Both the position numbers and the translations under genes were made by a program. From the NCBI RefSeq assembly GCF_018617855.1, contig NZ_JACSKY010000003.1:1-64000 (forward strand): DNA of 64,000 nt, given 5' to 3'. Of the stretch, positions 1 through 8,322 are shown piece after piece. The stretch's first letter is position 1. Each line of letters starts with the position of its first letter. The DNA comes from Exiguobacterium qingdaonense (GTDB taxonomy: Bacteria > Bacillota > Bacilli > Exiguobacteriales > Exiguobacteriaceae). Below the pieces are notes generated by a model. That model ran no database searches, had not been told where the DNA came from, and saw nothing but the letters and a program-made list of their open reading frames with translations.

Positions 1-86
1 AGGTCGCGATGCGGCTCCGGGATTGCCTGCGGAAAGCGTGGGCGCCGGAAAGGCGAGCGATATGATTCATGTTAGTCAACAGCCTG
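1..86 (+). other. Unresolved left edge, end of an upstream transcription unit
   Basis: This GC-rich stretch precedes a terminator hairpin and must belong to the unit upstream of cdaA. No frame gives a convincing protein end: frame 3 stops at 63-65, frame 1 at 73-75, and frame 2 runs through the terminator to a stop near 168. It could be the last codons of a preceding gene or the 3' part of a structured RNA. I cannot choose between them from 86 bases. Confidence 0.25.
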
Positions 87-108
87 AGACGCTTCCAGCG
101 TCTTTTTT
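87..108 (+). terminator. Rho-independent terminator upstream of cdaA
   Basis: A six-pair stem AGACGC/GCGTCT (87-92 with 98-103) closes a five-base loop and runs into a T tract. It separates the upstream unit from the cdaA promoter. Confidence 0.75.
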
Positions 109-161
109 CGTTTCATTCCAGTTTTGTTTTGATGTGACACAATGCGTACACAAAGAAATGA

Positions 162-170
162 TGATATAAT
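162..170 (+). promoter_or_regulatory. Extended -10 promoter for cdaA
   Basis: TGATATAAT is an extended -10 (TGnTATAAT) with the perfect hexamer at 165-170. No good -35 lies 16-18 bases upstream, as expected when the extended element compensates. It sits about 43 bases before the cdaA start. Confidence 0.6.
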
Positions 171-212
171 GGAAATTGCACAATTTAGCTAGGTAGTTGA
201 GGAGGGGAGCAT

Positions 213-1073
213 TTGCCGCTACTTGAACAAGTATCATTTTTCTCATTTTTAAATCTTTCAGAAAACGTACATTGGTACGATTATTTGAATGACGTTTTAG
301 ATATTGTCGTCGTCACGTATGTCATTTATAAGTTAATGATGATTGTACGTGGGACAAAAGCAGTTCAATTGATTAAAGGGATTTCCATTATTTTAGTTAG
401 TTGGTTCTTGAGCGGTTTCTTCGGGTTGAAGACGCTCCAGTTCTTACTGAATCAAGTGATCACATATGGTCTCCTTGGGATTATCATCATCTTTCAGCCT
501 GAGTTGAGACGGGGGCTTGAGCATCTCGGACGAACGAGTAACTTATTCGGTCGTACGGGGACGAGTGATGAAGAACAACAACGACAAATCATCGAAGCCA
601 TCGTCAGTTCGGCACAATATATGTCGAAACGACGAATCGGAGCATTGATTGCAATCGAGCGTGATACGGGGCTGAACGAATACGTAGAGACGGGTATTCG
701 GATGGATTCGCACATCACCTCACAGTTGATCATTAACTTATTCATACCAAACACACCGCTTCATGACGGAGCGATGATTATTCAGGATGGGAAGATTGCG
801 GCGGCAGCCTGTTATTTACCGCTTTCAGAAAGTCCACATATCGATAAAGCACTCGGGACGCGTCACCGGGCAGCCATTGGTGTGAGTGAGGTGACGGATA
901 GTGTCACCCTCACCGTTTCAGAAGAAACGGGGGCGGTCTCTCTTGCGATTGCAGGACGACTGTATCGTGAGTTAGATGAAGAAGCACTTCGAAATAAATT
1001 GATTCAAGAACTCGTCATCGAAGAAAAAGAGGCGACCCTCTCGTTCTTCGGCAAAAAAGGAGGGGACAAGTAA
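213..1073 (+). CDS. cdaA: Diadenylate cyclase CdaA
   Basis: CdaA condenses two ATP into the second messenger c-di-AMP at the membrane, which controls K+ and osmolyte uptake and wall homeostasis. The 286-residue protein has about three N-terminal membrane segments (roughly residues 28-95) and a cytosolic DAC domain. Both DAC signatures are present: DGA at residues 185-187 and RHR at 217-219. The start is TTG, chosen because GAGGAGGGG lies just upstream and no ATG fits. The stop abuts the cdaR start, so the two are translationally coupled. The cdaA-cdaR-glmM order is conserved in Bacillota. Confidence 0.96.
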   Translation: MPLLEQVSFFSFLNLSENVHWYDYLNDVLDIVVVTYVIYKLMMIVRGTKAVQLIKGISIILVSWFLSGFFGLKTLQFLLNQVITYGLLGIIIIFQPELRRGLEHLGRTSNLFGRTGTSDEEQQRQIIEAIVSSAQYMSKRRIGALIAIERDTGLNEYVETGIRMDSHITSQLIINLFIPNTPLHDGAMIIQDGKIAAAACYLPLSESPHIDKALGTRHRAAIGVSEVTDSVTLTVSEETGAVSLAIAGRLYRELDEEALRNKLIQELVIEEKEATLSFFGKKGGDK

Positions 1074-2354
1074 GTGATTGATCAGTGGTTACAACATAAG
1101 TGGTTTCTCCGCTTCATCGCACTTGCTTTAGCCGTTCTTTTATACTTAATGGTTGCCGAGACAAGTTCTTCAAACACGGCTTCGAGCGCATTACCGATCG
1201 TTGGACAAAGTTCGATGGTGCTTGATGTGCCGGTCGAGGTGTTTTTCGATGAGGTGCAGTATGTTGCATACAACGTACCGGAAGAAATGGGTGTCGAGCT
1301 TCAAGGTCCATCGAGTAGTTTAACGATGACCAGATTGGTGAAAGATTATCAAGTGTTCGTGGATTTGACCAATCTCGGAACTGGCTTCCATCGTGTCCCG
1401 GTCGAGGCGCGAGGGTTCGGTGGTGACGTCAACGTCCAACTGGACCGAGAGACTGTCGAGATTTATATCGATCGGAAACAAACGATTGAAGTGCCCGTGT
1501 CGGTCAACTTGTTAAACAAAGATCAGTTACCAGAAGGTAAAGTGGCGGGCGATGCCAAGATTGAACCATCGACTGTCAAAGTGACAGGTGGCGCGAGTCG
1601 GATTCAAAACGTCAAAGAAATCACCTTGAACGTCGATGTCGCGAATCAAAACCAGACGTTCACACGTGAAATTCCACCGACCATCCTAGATGCGAATGGG
1701 AATCCACTGAACGTGTCGGTCGATCCGAACATCATCAATGTGACCGTACCGATTTACAATGAAAGTGCGATGGTTCCCATTGAGGTCGTCACGAGCGGAG
1801 AGGTAGCGGATGATTTTAGGTTGGTCGATACATTGCTAGGTGAGACAGAAGTCCGTGTCTTTGCGCCCAAAGCGGTGCTCGATACACTCGATCAAGTGGA
1901 AACGGAACCGATTGAACTAGACGATTTATCAAAATCGGAAAAAATAACGGCCACACTCCGACTTCCCGAAGGAGCCACATCATTTAATAAAAAGGAAGTG
2001 GAAGTCCAGGTGCTCGTTCGTCCGAGCGACGAGACGAAAGATGACACCGGGGAGTTGACGGAGCGGATTCGACTGACCGTTCCAATCAATATTCGCGGAT
2101 ATGACCGAACAAATTACACCATTCAAACGCAAGACGTCGTCAGCGTGACACTTTCAGGCAAACGTTCCTTATTGGAGAATCTTTCTTCGAACAGCGTCAA
2201 CGTGACGTTGGATTTGACCGGATTACCGAGCGGGACACATGCGGTAGATGTCGATTATGAAGTACCAAAAGGTGTGACTGTGATTTCACCGAAAACAATC
2301 GATGTTCAATTGACGAGCGTCGATGAAGAAACAGAAACATCTTCGATTCAATAA
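1074..2354 (+). CDS. cdaR: CdaA regulator CdaR (YbbR-domain protein)
   Basis: CdaR is an extracytoplasmic partner that modulates CdaA activity. The protein is 426 residues: one N-terminal membrane anchor (about residues 10-28) followed by repeated YbbR modules, visible as recurring beta-rich segments with VPV-type and V-K-V-T-G patterns near residues 140-165, 225-240 and 340-390. It starts with GTG directly after the cdaA stop. In related firmicutes CdaA, CdaR and GlmM form a complex, which fits this order. Confidence 0.93.
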   Translation: MIDQWLQHKWFLRFIALALAVLLYLMVAETSSSNTASSALPIVGQSSMVLDVPVEVFFDEVQYVAYNVPEEMGVELQGPSSSLTMTRLVKDYQVFVDLTNLGTGFHRVPVEARGFGGDVNVQLDRETVEIYIDRKQTIEVPVSVNLLNKDQLPEGKVAGDAKIEPSTVKVTGGASRIQNVKEITLNVDVANQNQTFTREIPPTILDANGNPLNVSVDPNIINVTVPIYNESAMVPIEVVTSGEVADDFRLVDTLLGETEVRVFAPKAVLDTLDQVETEPIELDDLSKSEKITATLRLPEGATSFNKKEVEVQVLVRPSDETKDDTGELTERIRLTVPINIRGYDRTNYTIQTQDVVSVTLSGKRSLLENLSSNSVNVTLDLTGLPSGTHAVDVDYEVPKGVTVISPKTIDVQLTSVDEETETSSIQ

Positions 2355-2390
2355 AGATGTTCAATCATACAAAAGTGAGGATTTAATCTT

Positions 2391-3749
2391 ATGGGTAAAT
2401 ATTTTGGAACAGATGGGGTTCGCGGTGTCGCCAACTCTGAGTTAACTGCTGAATTAGCATATCGTTTAGGTCGTGCGGGTGGCTATGTGTTGTCGAAGCA
2501 TTTGCCAGAGGGCGAGCAACCGAAAGTATTGATCGGTCGTGACACACGGATTTCAGGACATATGCTCGAAGGTGCATTGATTGCAGGTCTTCTCTCAATC
2601 GGTGCAGAAGTGATGCGTCTCGGTGTCATCTCGACACCTGGAGTTGCCTACTTGACGAAATCGCTCGATGCAACGGCAGGTGTCATGATTTCGGCATCGC
2701 ACAACCCGGTAGCCGATAACGGAATCAAATTCTTTGGTAGCGACGGCTTTAAATTAGATGATGCGACTGAGCAAGAAATCGAAGACATCTTGGATGCTGC
2801 GGAAGACACGCTCCCGCGTCCGACAGGTAAGGACCTCGGTTTCGTATCGGATTACTATGAAGGTGCGCAAAAATACCTTCAAATGTTGAAGCAGACCGTA
2901 GAAGAAGATTTCGACGGCCTTCACATTGCACTCGACTGTGCGCATGGAGCGACGAGTGGACTTGCTGCTCGCCTCTTTGCTGACTTAGAGGCAAACGTGT
3001 CGACGATTGGAAACTCGCCGAACGGTTTGAATATCAATGAAGGTGTCGGCTCGACACACCCTGAGCACTTAGCTGAGTTCGTTCGTGAAAAAGGAGCGGA
3101 CATGGGCCTTGCCTTTGATGGTGACGGGGACCGTTTGATTGCGATTGACGAGAACGGTGAAATCGTTGACGGGGATAAGATCATGTACATTTGTGGGAAA
3201 TACTTGAGTGAAAAAGGTCGTCTGAAAGACAATACGATTGTCGCGACGGTCATGAGTAACCTCGGATTCCATAAAGCCGTGGAAGAAGCGGGTATGTCGG
3301 CGCTTCAGACAGCGGTAGGCGACCGTTATGTCGTTGAAGAGATGAAGAAACACCAATATACACTCGGTGGTGAACAGTCCGGTCACTTGATTTTCCTCGA
3401 TCACTCGACAACGGGCGATGGCATGCTATCTGGTGTGCAATTGGCAGAAATCGTCAAATCAACAGGGCGTAAACTATCTGAATTGGCGGCTGAGATGCCG
3501 GTTTATCCGCAAAAACTCGTCAACATTCGTGTGACGAATAAAAACGATGCGATGAACGGAGAGCGTGTCTTGGCGACGATTCAAGAAGCGGAAGCGGAAA
3601 TGGCTGGAAACGGTCGAATCCTCGTCCGTGCATCAGGAACAGAACCACTCGTTCGTGTCATGGCAGAAGCCCCGACAGCGGAAGAATGTGACCGCTACGT
3701 TGAACAAATTGCGCAAGTCGTGCGCGAAGATTACGGCGTAGACGGATAA
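2391..3749 (+). CDS. glmM: Phosphoglucosamine mutase GlmM
   Basis: GlmM converts glucosamine-6-phosphate to glucosamine-1-phosphate for peptidoglycan and teichoic acid precursors. At 452 residues it has the normal family length. The phosphoserine loop ISASHNP places the catalytic Ser at residue 103, and the metal loop DGDGDR gives Asp243, Asp245 and Asp247. The C-terminal phosphate-binding loop appears as RASGTEP near residues 411-417. It follows cdaR after 36 bases and ends at a terminator, so the c-di-AMP and mutase genes form one operon apart from glmS. Confidence 0.97.
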   Translation: MGKYFGTDGVRGVANSELTAELAYRLGRAGGYVLSKHLPEGEQPKVLIGRDTRISGHMLEGALIAGLLSIGAEVMRLGVISTPGVAYLTKSLDATAGVMISASHNPVADNGIKFFGSDGFKLDDATEQEIEDILDAAEDTLPRPTGKDLGFVSDYYEGAQKYLQMLKQTVEEDFDGLHIALDCAHGATSGLAARLFADLEANVSTIGNSPNGLNINEGVGSTHPEHLAEFVREKGADMGLAFDGDGDRLIAIDENGEIVDGDKIMYICGKYLSEKGRLKDNTIVATVMSNLGFHKAVEEAGMSALQTAVGDRYVVEEMKKHQYTLGGEQSGHLIFLDHSTTGDGMLSGVQLAEIVKSTGRKLSELAAEMPVYPQKLVNIRVTNKNDAMNGERVLATIQEAEAEMAGNGRILVRASGTEPLVRVMAEAPTAEECDRYVEQIAQVVREDYGVDG

Positions 3750-3775
3750 AATTCTCAAAACCGGGAATAAAACAA

Positions 3776-3803
3776 GGGAATCCAACATTGGATTCTCTTT
3801 TTG
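3776..3803 (+). terminator. Terminator of the cdaA-cdaR-glmM operon
   Basis: A seven-pair stem GAATCCA/TGGATTC (3778-3784 with 3789-3795) is followed by TCTTTTT. It isolates glmS from read-through and explains why glmS needs its own promoter. Confidence 0.8.
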
Positions 3804-3838
3804 TTTCCGTTTTGTCATCGAGAAAACAAGGGATTTTC

Positions 3839-3867
3839 TTGACGAATGGGGGTGTGATTTGTACTAT
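3839..3867 (+). promoter_or_regulatory. SigA-type promoter of glmS
   Basis: TTGACG (3839-3844) and TACTAT (3862-3867) are separated by exactly 17 bases. Transcription would begin near 3874, giving about 40 bases of leader before the ribozyme cleavage site. Confidence 0.8.
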
Positions 3868-3907
3868 TAAGAGCGTGACCTTGGAAACGGAAGGGCACAA
3901 GAGTACG

Positions 3908-4057
3908 AACAAGCGCCAGAACTCTGCGGAGTTGACGAGGTTGGAGGTTATCGAGATTTCGGCGGATGCCTCCTCGTCGCCTGTCACGACGAAAAATATG
4001 CTTTTAAAACGCCCGGGCGACCGGACGGACAAAGAAGCGTGTACTGACAGCTCTTAG
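3908..4057 (+). ncRNA. glmS self-cleaving ribozyme and riboswitch
   Basis: The 5' untranslated region of glmS carries the conserved glmS ribozyme. The hallmark AGCGCCAGAACT begins at 3912, with cleavage expected between A3912 and G3913. Downstream are the conserved core segments GACGAGG (3933-3940 region), TATCGAGATTTCGGCGGATGC (around 3950-3970) and the pairing TCACGACGAAAAATATG. In the family, glucosamine-6-phosphate acts as coenzyme for cleavage; the 5'-OH transcript is then degraded, so GlmS product represses its own synthesis. The outer 3' boundary is approximate. Confidence 0.95.
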
Positions 4058-4108
4058 AAAAAGACCGTTTCCTTTTTCGAGAAATCGAAGAATAGAGGAG
4101 ATTTGTTT

Positions 4109-5905
4109 ATGTGTGGAATTGTAGGAATGATTGGGAATACCGGAGCGAAGGAAGTCCTTCTCAAAGGTCTAGAAAAACTTGAGTACCGTGGTTATGACTC
4201 GGCAGGTCTTGCGTTGATGCATGAGAATGTCAACGTTCACAAAGAAGTCGGTCGCATCGCTGCGCTACGCGAAATCATCCCAGCAGAAGTAGACGGCACG
4301 ATTGGAATCGGCCACACACGTTGGGCGACACACGGGGTACCGAGTGTACCGAACGCCCACCCGCATCAAAGCACGACAGGACGCTTCACGCTCGTGCATA
4401 ACGGCGTGATTGAGAACGACGAAATCATCAAGAAGACGCTTGACGTCCCATTCCTTTCGGAGACGGACACGGAAGTCATCGTCCAGCTTATGGAGAAGCA
4501 CTTCGTTGAACTCGGCGATGTCGAGGCGGCGTTCCGCAAGACGCTTTCGGACCTCCACGGTTCGTATGCGATCGCGATGATCGACTCAGAGGACAAAGAG
4601 CGCCTCTATATCGGCAAGAACAAGTCCCCACTTCTCGTCGGACTCGGTGACGGCACGTTCAACGTTGTCGCATCGGACGCGATGGCGATGCTCCAGGTGA
4701 CGGACCAGTACCTCGAGCTCCACGACGGTGAGATCGTCATCCTCACACGCGAGTCGGCGACAATCAAGACGCTCGACGGCGACGTGCTCGAGCGTGCACC
4801 GTACACGGCCGAGATCGATGCGTCAGACATCGAGAAGGGCACGTACGCGCACTACATGTTGAAAGAGATGGACGAGCAGCCGGCCGTCATCCGCAACATC
4901 ATCCAGCACTACCAGAACGAGAACGGTGACATCGAACTCGCAGAAGGCGTGCGTGAACTCGTCTCGGAAGCGGACCGCGTCTATATCGTCGCATGTGGTA
5001 CAAGTTACCACGCTGGTCTTGTCGGGAAGCAATTGATTGAGCGCGTTGCAGGTGTACCGACTGAAGTACACGTCGCATCAGAGTTCGGTTACAACATGCC
5101 ACTTTTGACAGAGAAGCCACTCTTCCTCTTCATCTCACAATCAGGTGAGACAGCGGACAGCCGTGCCGTCCTCGTCGAAGTGAAAAAACTAGGTCATAAA
5201 GCGCTCACGTTGACGAACGTGGCAGGATCGACATTGTCGCGTGAAGCGAACGAGACGATGCTCCTCCATGCCGGACCGGAGATCGCCGTCGCGTCGACGA
5301 AGGCGTACACGGCACAGATCGCCGTTCTCGCGATTCTCGCGTACGATATCGCCCGTGCGAACGGGAAGAAACTTCCGTTTGATCTCATGCAAGAGCTCGC
5401 GCTCGTTGCAACGACGATGGACTCGATCATGGCGCAAAAAGAAATCTTTGAAGAGCTTGCAGATAAGTTCTTGAAAGAGTCACGTAACGCATTCTTCCTC
5501 GGACGTGGATTGGATTCATATGTAGGTCTCGAAGGCGCATTGAAGCTGAAAGAGATCTCATATATCCAAGCAGAAGGATACCCAGGTGGGGAACTCAAAC
5601 ACGGTCCGATCGCGTTGATTGAAGACGGGACACCGGTCATCACGCTCGTGTCTCAACCGAACACTCACCTCAACATCCGCGGAAACATCAAAGAAGTTGT
5701 GGCGCGCGGTGCCATCGCATGTACGATTTCAATGGAAGGAATGGAACACGAGAACGATGCATTCGTTCTTCCACGTGTTGAACCACTTCTCACACCACTC
5801 GTGACGGTTCTTCCACTTCAACTCATCTCGTATTATGCAGCACTTGCTCGCGACTGTGATGTCGACAAGCCACGTAACTTGGCGAAGTCAGTAACTGTTG
5901 AATAA
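4109..5905 (+). CDS. glmS: Glutamine-fructose-6-phosphate aminotransferase GlmS
   Basis: GlmS makes glucosamine-6-phosphate from fructose-6-phosphate and glutamine, the entry into amino-sugar synthesis. I start it at the ATG giving MCGIVGMIG, because the Cys after Met is the N-terminal nucleophile of the glutaminase domain; an in-frame TTG six bases upstream would bury that Cys. GAGGAG lies at 4095-4100. The 598-residue protein has the glutaminase half (1 to about 240) and two SIS isomerase domains, and ends in the family tail [10 protein letters not shown]-ending codons are markedly denser between about 4300 and 5000 than in the rest of the gene. Confidence 0.97.
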   Translation: MCGIVGMIGNTGAKEVLLKGLEKLEYRGYDSAGLALMHENVNVHKEVGRIAALREIIPAEVDGTIGIGHTRWATHGVPSVPNAHPHQSTTGRFTLVHNGVIENDEIIKKTLDVPFLSETDTEVIVQLMEKHFVELGDVEAAFRKTLSDLHGSYAIAMIDSEDKERLYIGKNKSPLLVGLGDGTFNVVASDAMAMLQVTDQYLELHDGEIVILTRESATIKTLDGDVLERAPYTAEIDASDIEKGTYAHYMLKEMDEQPAVIRNIIQHYQNENGDIELAEGVRELVSEADRVYIVACGTSYHAGLVGKQLIERVAGVPTEVHVASEFGYNMPLLTEKPLFLFISQSGETADSRAVLVEVKKLGHKALTLTNVAGSTLSREANETMLLHAGPEIAVASTKAYTAQIAVLAILAYDIARANGKKLPFDLMQELALVATTMDSIMAQKEIFEELADKFLKESRNAFFLGRGLDSYVGLEGALKLKEISYIQAEGYPGGELKHGPIALIEDGTPVITLVSQPNTHLNIRGNIKEVVARGAIACTISMEGMEHENDAFVLPRVEPLLTPLVTVLPLQLISYYAALARDCDVDKPRNLAKSVTVE

Positions 5906-5910
5906 TGTTC

Positions 5911-5946
5911 AAGACCAAAATCTTTCGGGGTTTTGGTCTTTTTTGT
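5911..5946 (+). terminator. Terminator of glmS
   Basis: A ten-pair stem AAGACCAAAA/TTTTGGTCTT (5911-5920 with 5931-5940) is followed by a run of T. Confidence 0.9.
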
Positions 5947-6077
5947 TGCGATGAGTGAACGAACCTTCTAGCAATGAGCAATCTGACAAATAGATGAAAT
6001 ACTTAGCGGCACCATGTGGTGAAACGATTTCATGCTCTGTTGCGTATATACAATTAATCAAAAGGGGGATTTGAAAC

Positions 6078-6764
6078 ATGATTCAAACATGGACAGAGCG
6101 CACACATGACGCAATCAATGGAAAACGCAGCTTACTGCTAGCTTGGTCGTTTCTTTGTGCTGTTATTTTAGAGTTTAGCTCAATACTCGACCCGACATTG
6201 TATGGAGCGGAAGCCGATTCAGTACAGGCGATTGTATTTCTTTTAAGCACGATTGTTGTATCCTTCATGCTGTACCCACTTATCATCGGATATCACTGGG
6301 TTATCCTTGCCATTATTCGCGGGCAGCACGGACAGTTCCGTCATGTATTTCGACCGATGCAAGGGCGATACGGAAAGCATCTACTTTCTGTCGTCTTACT
6401 TTCTATTTTTCGAGTACTATGGACACTTCTGTTCATTGTCCCAGGAATTATGAAGTACCTCTCCTATGCGTTCACTTATTTTATTTTACGGGATGATCCG
6501 GAGCTGTCAGTCATGGATTCAATCACGAAGTCACGCGCATTGATGCATGGGCGGAAATGGGAGGCATTCAAATTGATTTCGCCGTTCATCCCGATTTACG
6601 TGACCGGCTTCACGTTGTTCGTGATCGTCGATTCTGTATTACTTTCTGCGTTAGCCCTTTCTATAGCGACGATTTTAGTCCGGCCATTTATCGTTGCACG
6701 CTTTGCTGTCATGTATGAGGACATGCGCCGAACGTACGACGAACAATGGAACAAGTCAGCCTGA
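6078..6764 (+). CDS. DUF975-like integral membrane protein
   Basis: A 228-residue protein with about five hydrophobic segments (near residues 20-38, 50-75, 100-130, 165-190 and 190-205). The central block with VPGI, a LSYA/FIL motif, a D-DP-L-S pair and K-S-R-ALM-G-KW matches the DUF975 (YciC-like) pattern, whose function is unknown. A GGGGG ribosome site lies eight bases before the ATG. It stands alone between the glmS terminator and the flavoprotein gene, with no terminator of its own seen. Confidence 0.65.
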   Translation: MIQTWTERTHDAINGKRSLLLAWSFLCAVILEFSSILDPTLYGAEADSVQAIVFLLSTIVVSFMLYPLIIGYHWVILAIIRGQHGQFRHVFRPMQGRYGKHLLSVVLLSIFRVLWTLLFIVPGIMKYLSYAFTYFILRDDPELSVMDSITKSRALMHGRKWEAFKLISPFIPIYVTGFTLFVIVDSVLLSALALSIATILVRPFIVARFAVMYEDMRRTYDEQWNKSA

Positions 6765-6833
6765 AGCATATCGGACGGACGTTTCAATCAATAGGCATGC
6801 TACAATCTTCATGAAGGAAAGGGGAAATGCTGA

Positions 6834-7802
6834 ATGAAGATTGGAATCATTGGGGCTGGTCTGAGCGGGGTTGTCGCAGCACGTGAACTCGCACGTCGAG
6901 GTCATACGGTTGAATTGATTGAAAAGAGTCAAAGCGTCGGGGGACGTTTGGCGACTCGTCGAATCGGTGACGGACAAGCGGATCACGGGGCCGTCTATTT
7001 CACCGTACGTGGGGAAGAGCTCAAACGCGAGGTACAGTCGTGGATGAGTGCGAACTGGGTGCGTGTCTGGTATGCGGATCCTTATCCGCGATACATGGGG
7101 ACGGATGGTATGAATGGACTCGCCAAGCATCTTGCTGAGGGATTGACCGTACACTTAAATGAACGGGTGGAGAACGTTCAGGTAGAAGGAGACAGAACCA
7201 TCACAATCAAGACAGACGTGACGATACGTTCATATGATCGAGTCGTGATGACGGCACCGCTTCCACAGTCATTCGAACTACTAGGGAGTTTGGTCGACCA
7301 GATCGAGCCCGCGCTGCACCGTCTCGTATATGCGCCGACGTTCGTCGGTCTCTTTGAATGTGCAGGTGATGTACAGATTGGAATAGACGGGATTCTCGAT
7401 CACGACCTGACGCCAGGCGTATTGAAAGTAGTCAATAATCGCCAAAAAGGAATCTCTAAGACATCACTCCTTAGCGTCTATATGGAAGAGGGGTGGAGTG
7501 AGGAATGGTATGAGCGACCGGAAGAGGAGACGCTTGCAGAAGTTGAGCGGTTATTCCAGGAAGAAGTCGGTGATATCGATATCTTGTCACGGCAATTGAA
7601 ACGTTGGCGTTATGCGCAAGCGAAAGACGTGTGGCATGAACCGTTTTATCAAGTGAGCTATCATCCCATCTATTTAGCAGGGGATGTCTTCCTTGAGTCC
7701 GATGACCCATCCGGACGAACGCGATTCGAAAGTGCCTATCTGTCCGGGTTACGCGTGGCAGAAGCGATTGAGAAGAGCATGGATCGATTAGGACACTCCT
7801 GA
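6834..7802 (+). CDS. FAD-dependent oxidoreductase, renalase/amine-oxidase-like
   Basis: The 322-residue protein begins with a Rossmann FAD-binding motif GIIGAGLSGVVAARELARRGH at the extreme N-terminus, an acidic residue closing the second strand (Glu near 30) and the GGR-ATRR motif near residues 42-49 typical of renalase-like flavoproteins. A C-terminal segment with LAGD (around residues 280-285) is the usual second FAD contact. The substrate cannot be told from sequence; the family oxidises dihydronicotinamide isomers or amines. The gene ends in a terminator that overlaps its own stop codon. Confidence 0.75.
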   Translation: MKIGIIGAGLSGVVAARELARRGHTVELIEKSQSVGGRLATRRIGDGQADHGAVYFTVRGEELKREVQSWMSANWVRVWYADPYPRYMGTDGMNGLAKHLAEGLTVHLNERVENVQVEGDRTITIKTDVTIRSYDRVVMTAPLPQSFELLGSLVDQIEPALHRLVYAPTFVGLFECAGDVQIGIDGILDHDLTPGVLKVVNNRQKGISKTSLLSVYMEEGWSEEWYERPEEETLAEVERLFQEEVGDIDILSRQLKRWRYAQAKDVWHEPFYQVSYHPIYLAGDVFLESDDPSGRTRFESAYLSGLRVAEAIEKSMDRLGHS

Positions 7803-7815
7803 TCGGTCTTTTTAT
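7782..7815 (+). terminator. Terminator overlapping the end of the flavoprotein gene
   Basis: GATCGAT (7782-7788) pairs with ATCGGTC (7802-7808), with an inner AGGA/TCCT stem and a CAC loop, then TTTTTATTT. The T tract runs directly into the -35 box of the next promoter. Confidence 0.7.
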
Positions 7816-7844
7816 TTGACGTCATTTAGTTTAGGGCATAAACT
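7816..7844 (+). promoter_or_regulatory. Promoter of the MarR-MMPL operon
   Basis: TTGACG (7816-7821) and TAAACT (7839-7844) stand 17 bases apart. The -10 box is part of the first operator palindrome, so repressor binding would block RNA polymerase directly. Confidence 0.65.
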
Positions 7845-7845
7845 A
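7827..7845 (+). promoter_or_regulatory. Operator 1, TAGTTTA-n5-TAAACTA
   Basis: A perfect seven-base inverted repeat (7827-7833 and 7839-7845) with a five-base spacer. It spans the promoter spacer and the -10 box. The same arms recur 27 bases downstream. The likely ligand-responsive binder is the MarR protein encoded next; this is inferred from position and symmetry. Confidence 0.75.
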
Positions 7846-7853
7846 TAACCATC

Positions 7854-7872
7854 TAGTTTAGGGGGTAAACTA
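7854..7872 (+). promoter_or_regulatory. Operator 2, TAGTTTA-n5-TAAACTA
   Basis: A second copy of the palindrome (arms 7854-7860 and 7866-7872, spacer GGGGG). It contains the ribosome site AGGGGG and ends four bases before the marR start codon. The centre-to-centre distance to operator 1 is 27 bases. Confidence 0.75.
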
Positions 7873-7875
7873 AAA

Positions 7876-8319
7876 ATGAAAGCATTGATGCGCGAAGCCG
7901 TGCAGTTATTTGAAGAAGTGATGTTCCATGGGACGGAACATGTCATCGAAGCAATGGAAGGGGATGTATGGCGTGAGTATTCGCGTGAACAGCTCCAACT
8001 GTTGAAGTTACTCGATCAATTTGGACCGACCCCTGCTGGACAGTTGGCACAAAAGCAAGGTGTCCATAAAAGTGCGGTCTCGAATCGACTCAAAAAACTC
8101 GTCGAAAAAGAACTCGTCACGAGTCGACGTGGACAAGACCAACGCGAACGATTGATTGAATTGACATCAGAAGGAAAGCGGCTCGTCGAGGAAGTGGACG
8201 GTGCCGTCTATCGATATGTAGAATCCCTCATCGATGGAGAAGTAGACGAAATTGAAATCGAGCAGTTTGTTCGGACGTTCCGAAAAATAAAACAATTGCT
8301 CCGAATCGGGGAGGAATAA
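7876..8319 (+). CDS. MarR-family transcriptional regulator
   Basis: A 147-residue winged-helix regulator. The helix-turn-helix is visible near residues 50-75 (PAGQLAQ, HKSAVSNRLKKL), followed by the wing with the family signature D-QRER-I-LT-EG. It is followed after three bases by an MMPL transporter gene and preceded by two identical palindromes, so it very probably represses its own operon. The inducing ligand is unknown; MarR proteins beside MMPL pumps usually sense a lipophilic compound exported by the pump. Confidence 0.9.
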   Translation: MKALMREAVQLFEEVMFHGTEHVIEAMEGDVWREYSREQLQLLKLLDQFGPTPAGQLAQKQGVHKSAVSNRLKKLVEKELVTSRRGQDQRERLIELTSEGKRLVEEVDGAVYRYVESLIDGEVDEIEIEQFVRTFRKIKQLLRIGEE

Positions 8320-8322
8320 TAC

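Noticed and set aside
1-86. Left-edge GC-rich stretch as a known structured RNA (SRP, RNase P, tmRNA)
   Set aside because: None of the conserved blocks of these RNAs could be matched in the 86 bases.
3658-4057. Open frames of 89 and 124 codons on both strands over the glmS leader
   Set aside because: They lie across a terminator, a promoter and the glmS ribozyme; the RNA element explains the sequence.
4265-5643. Several long minus-strand and shifted frames within glmS
   Set aside because: They are mirror frames of a GC3-rich real gene, lack ribosome sites and show no protein-like motifs.
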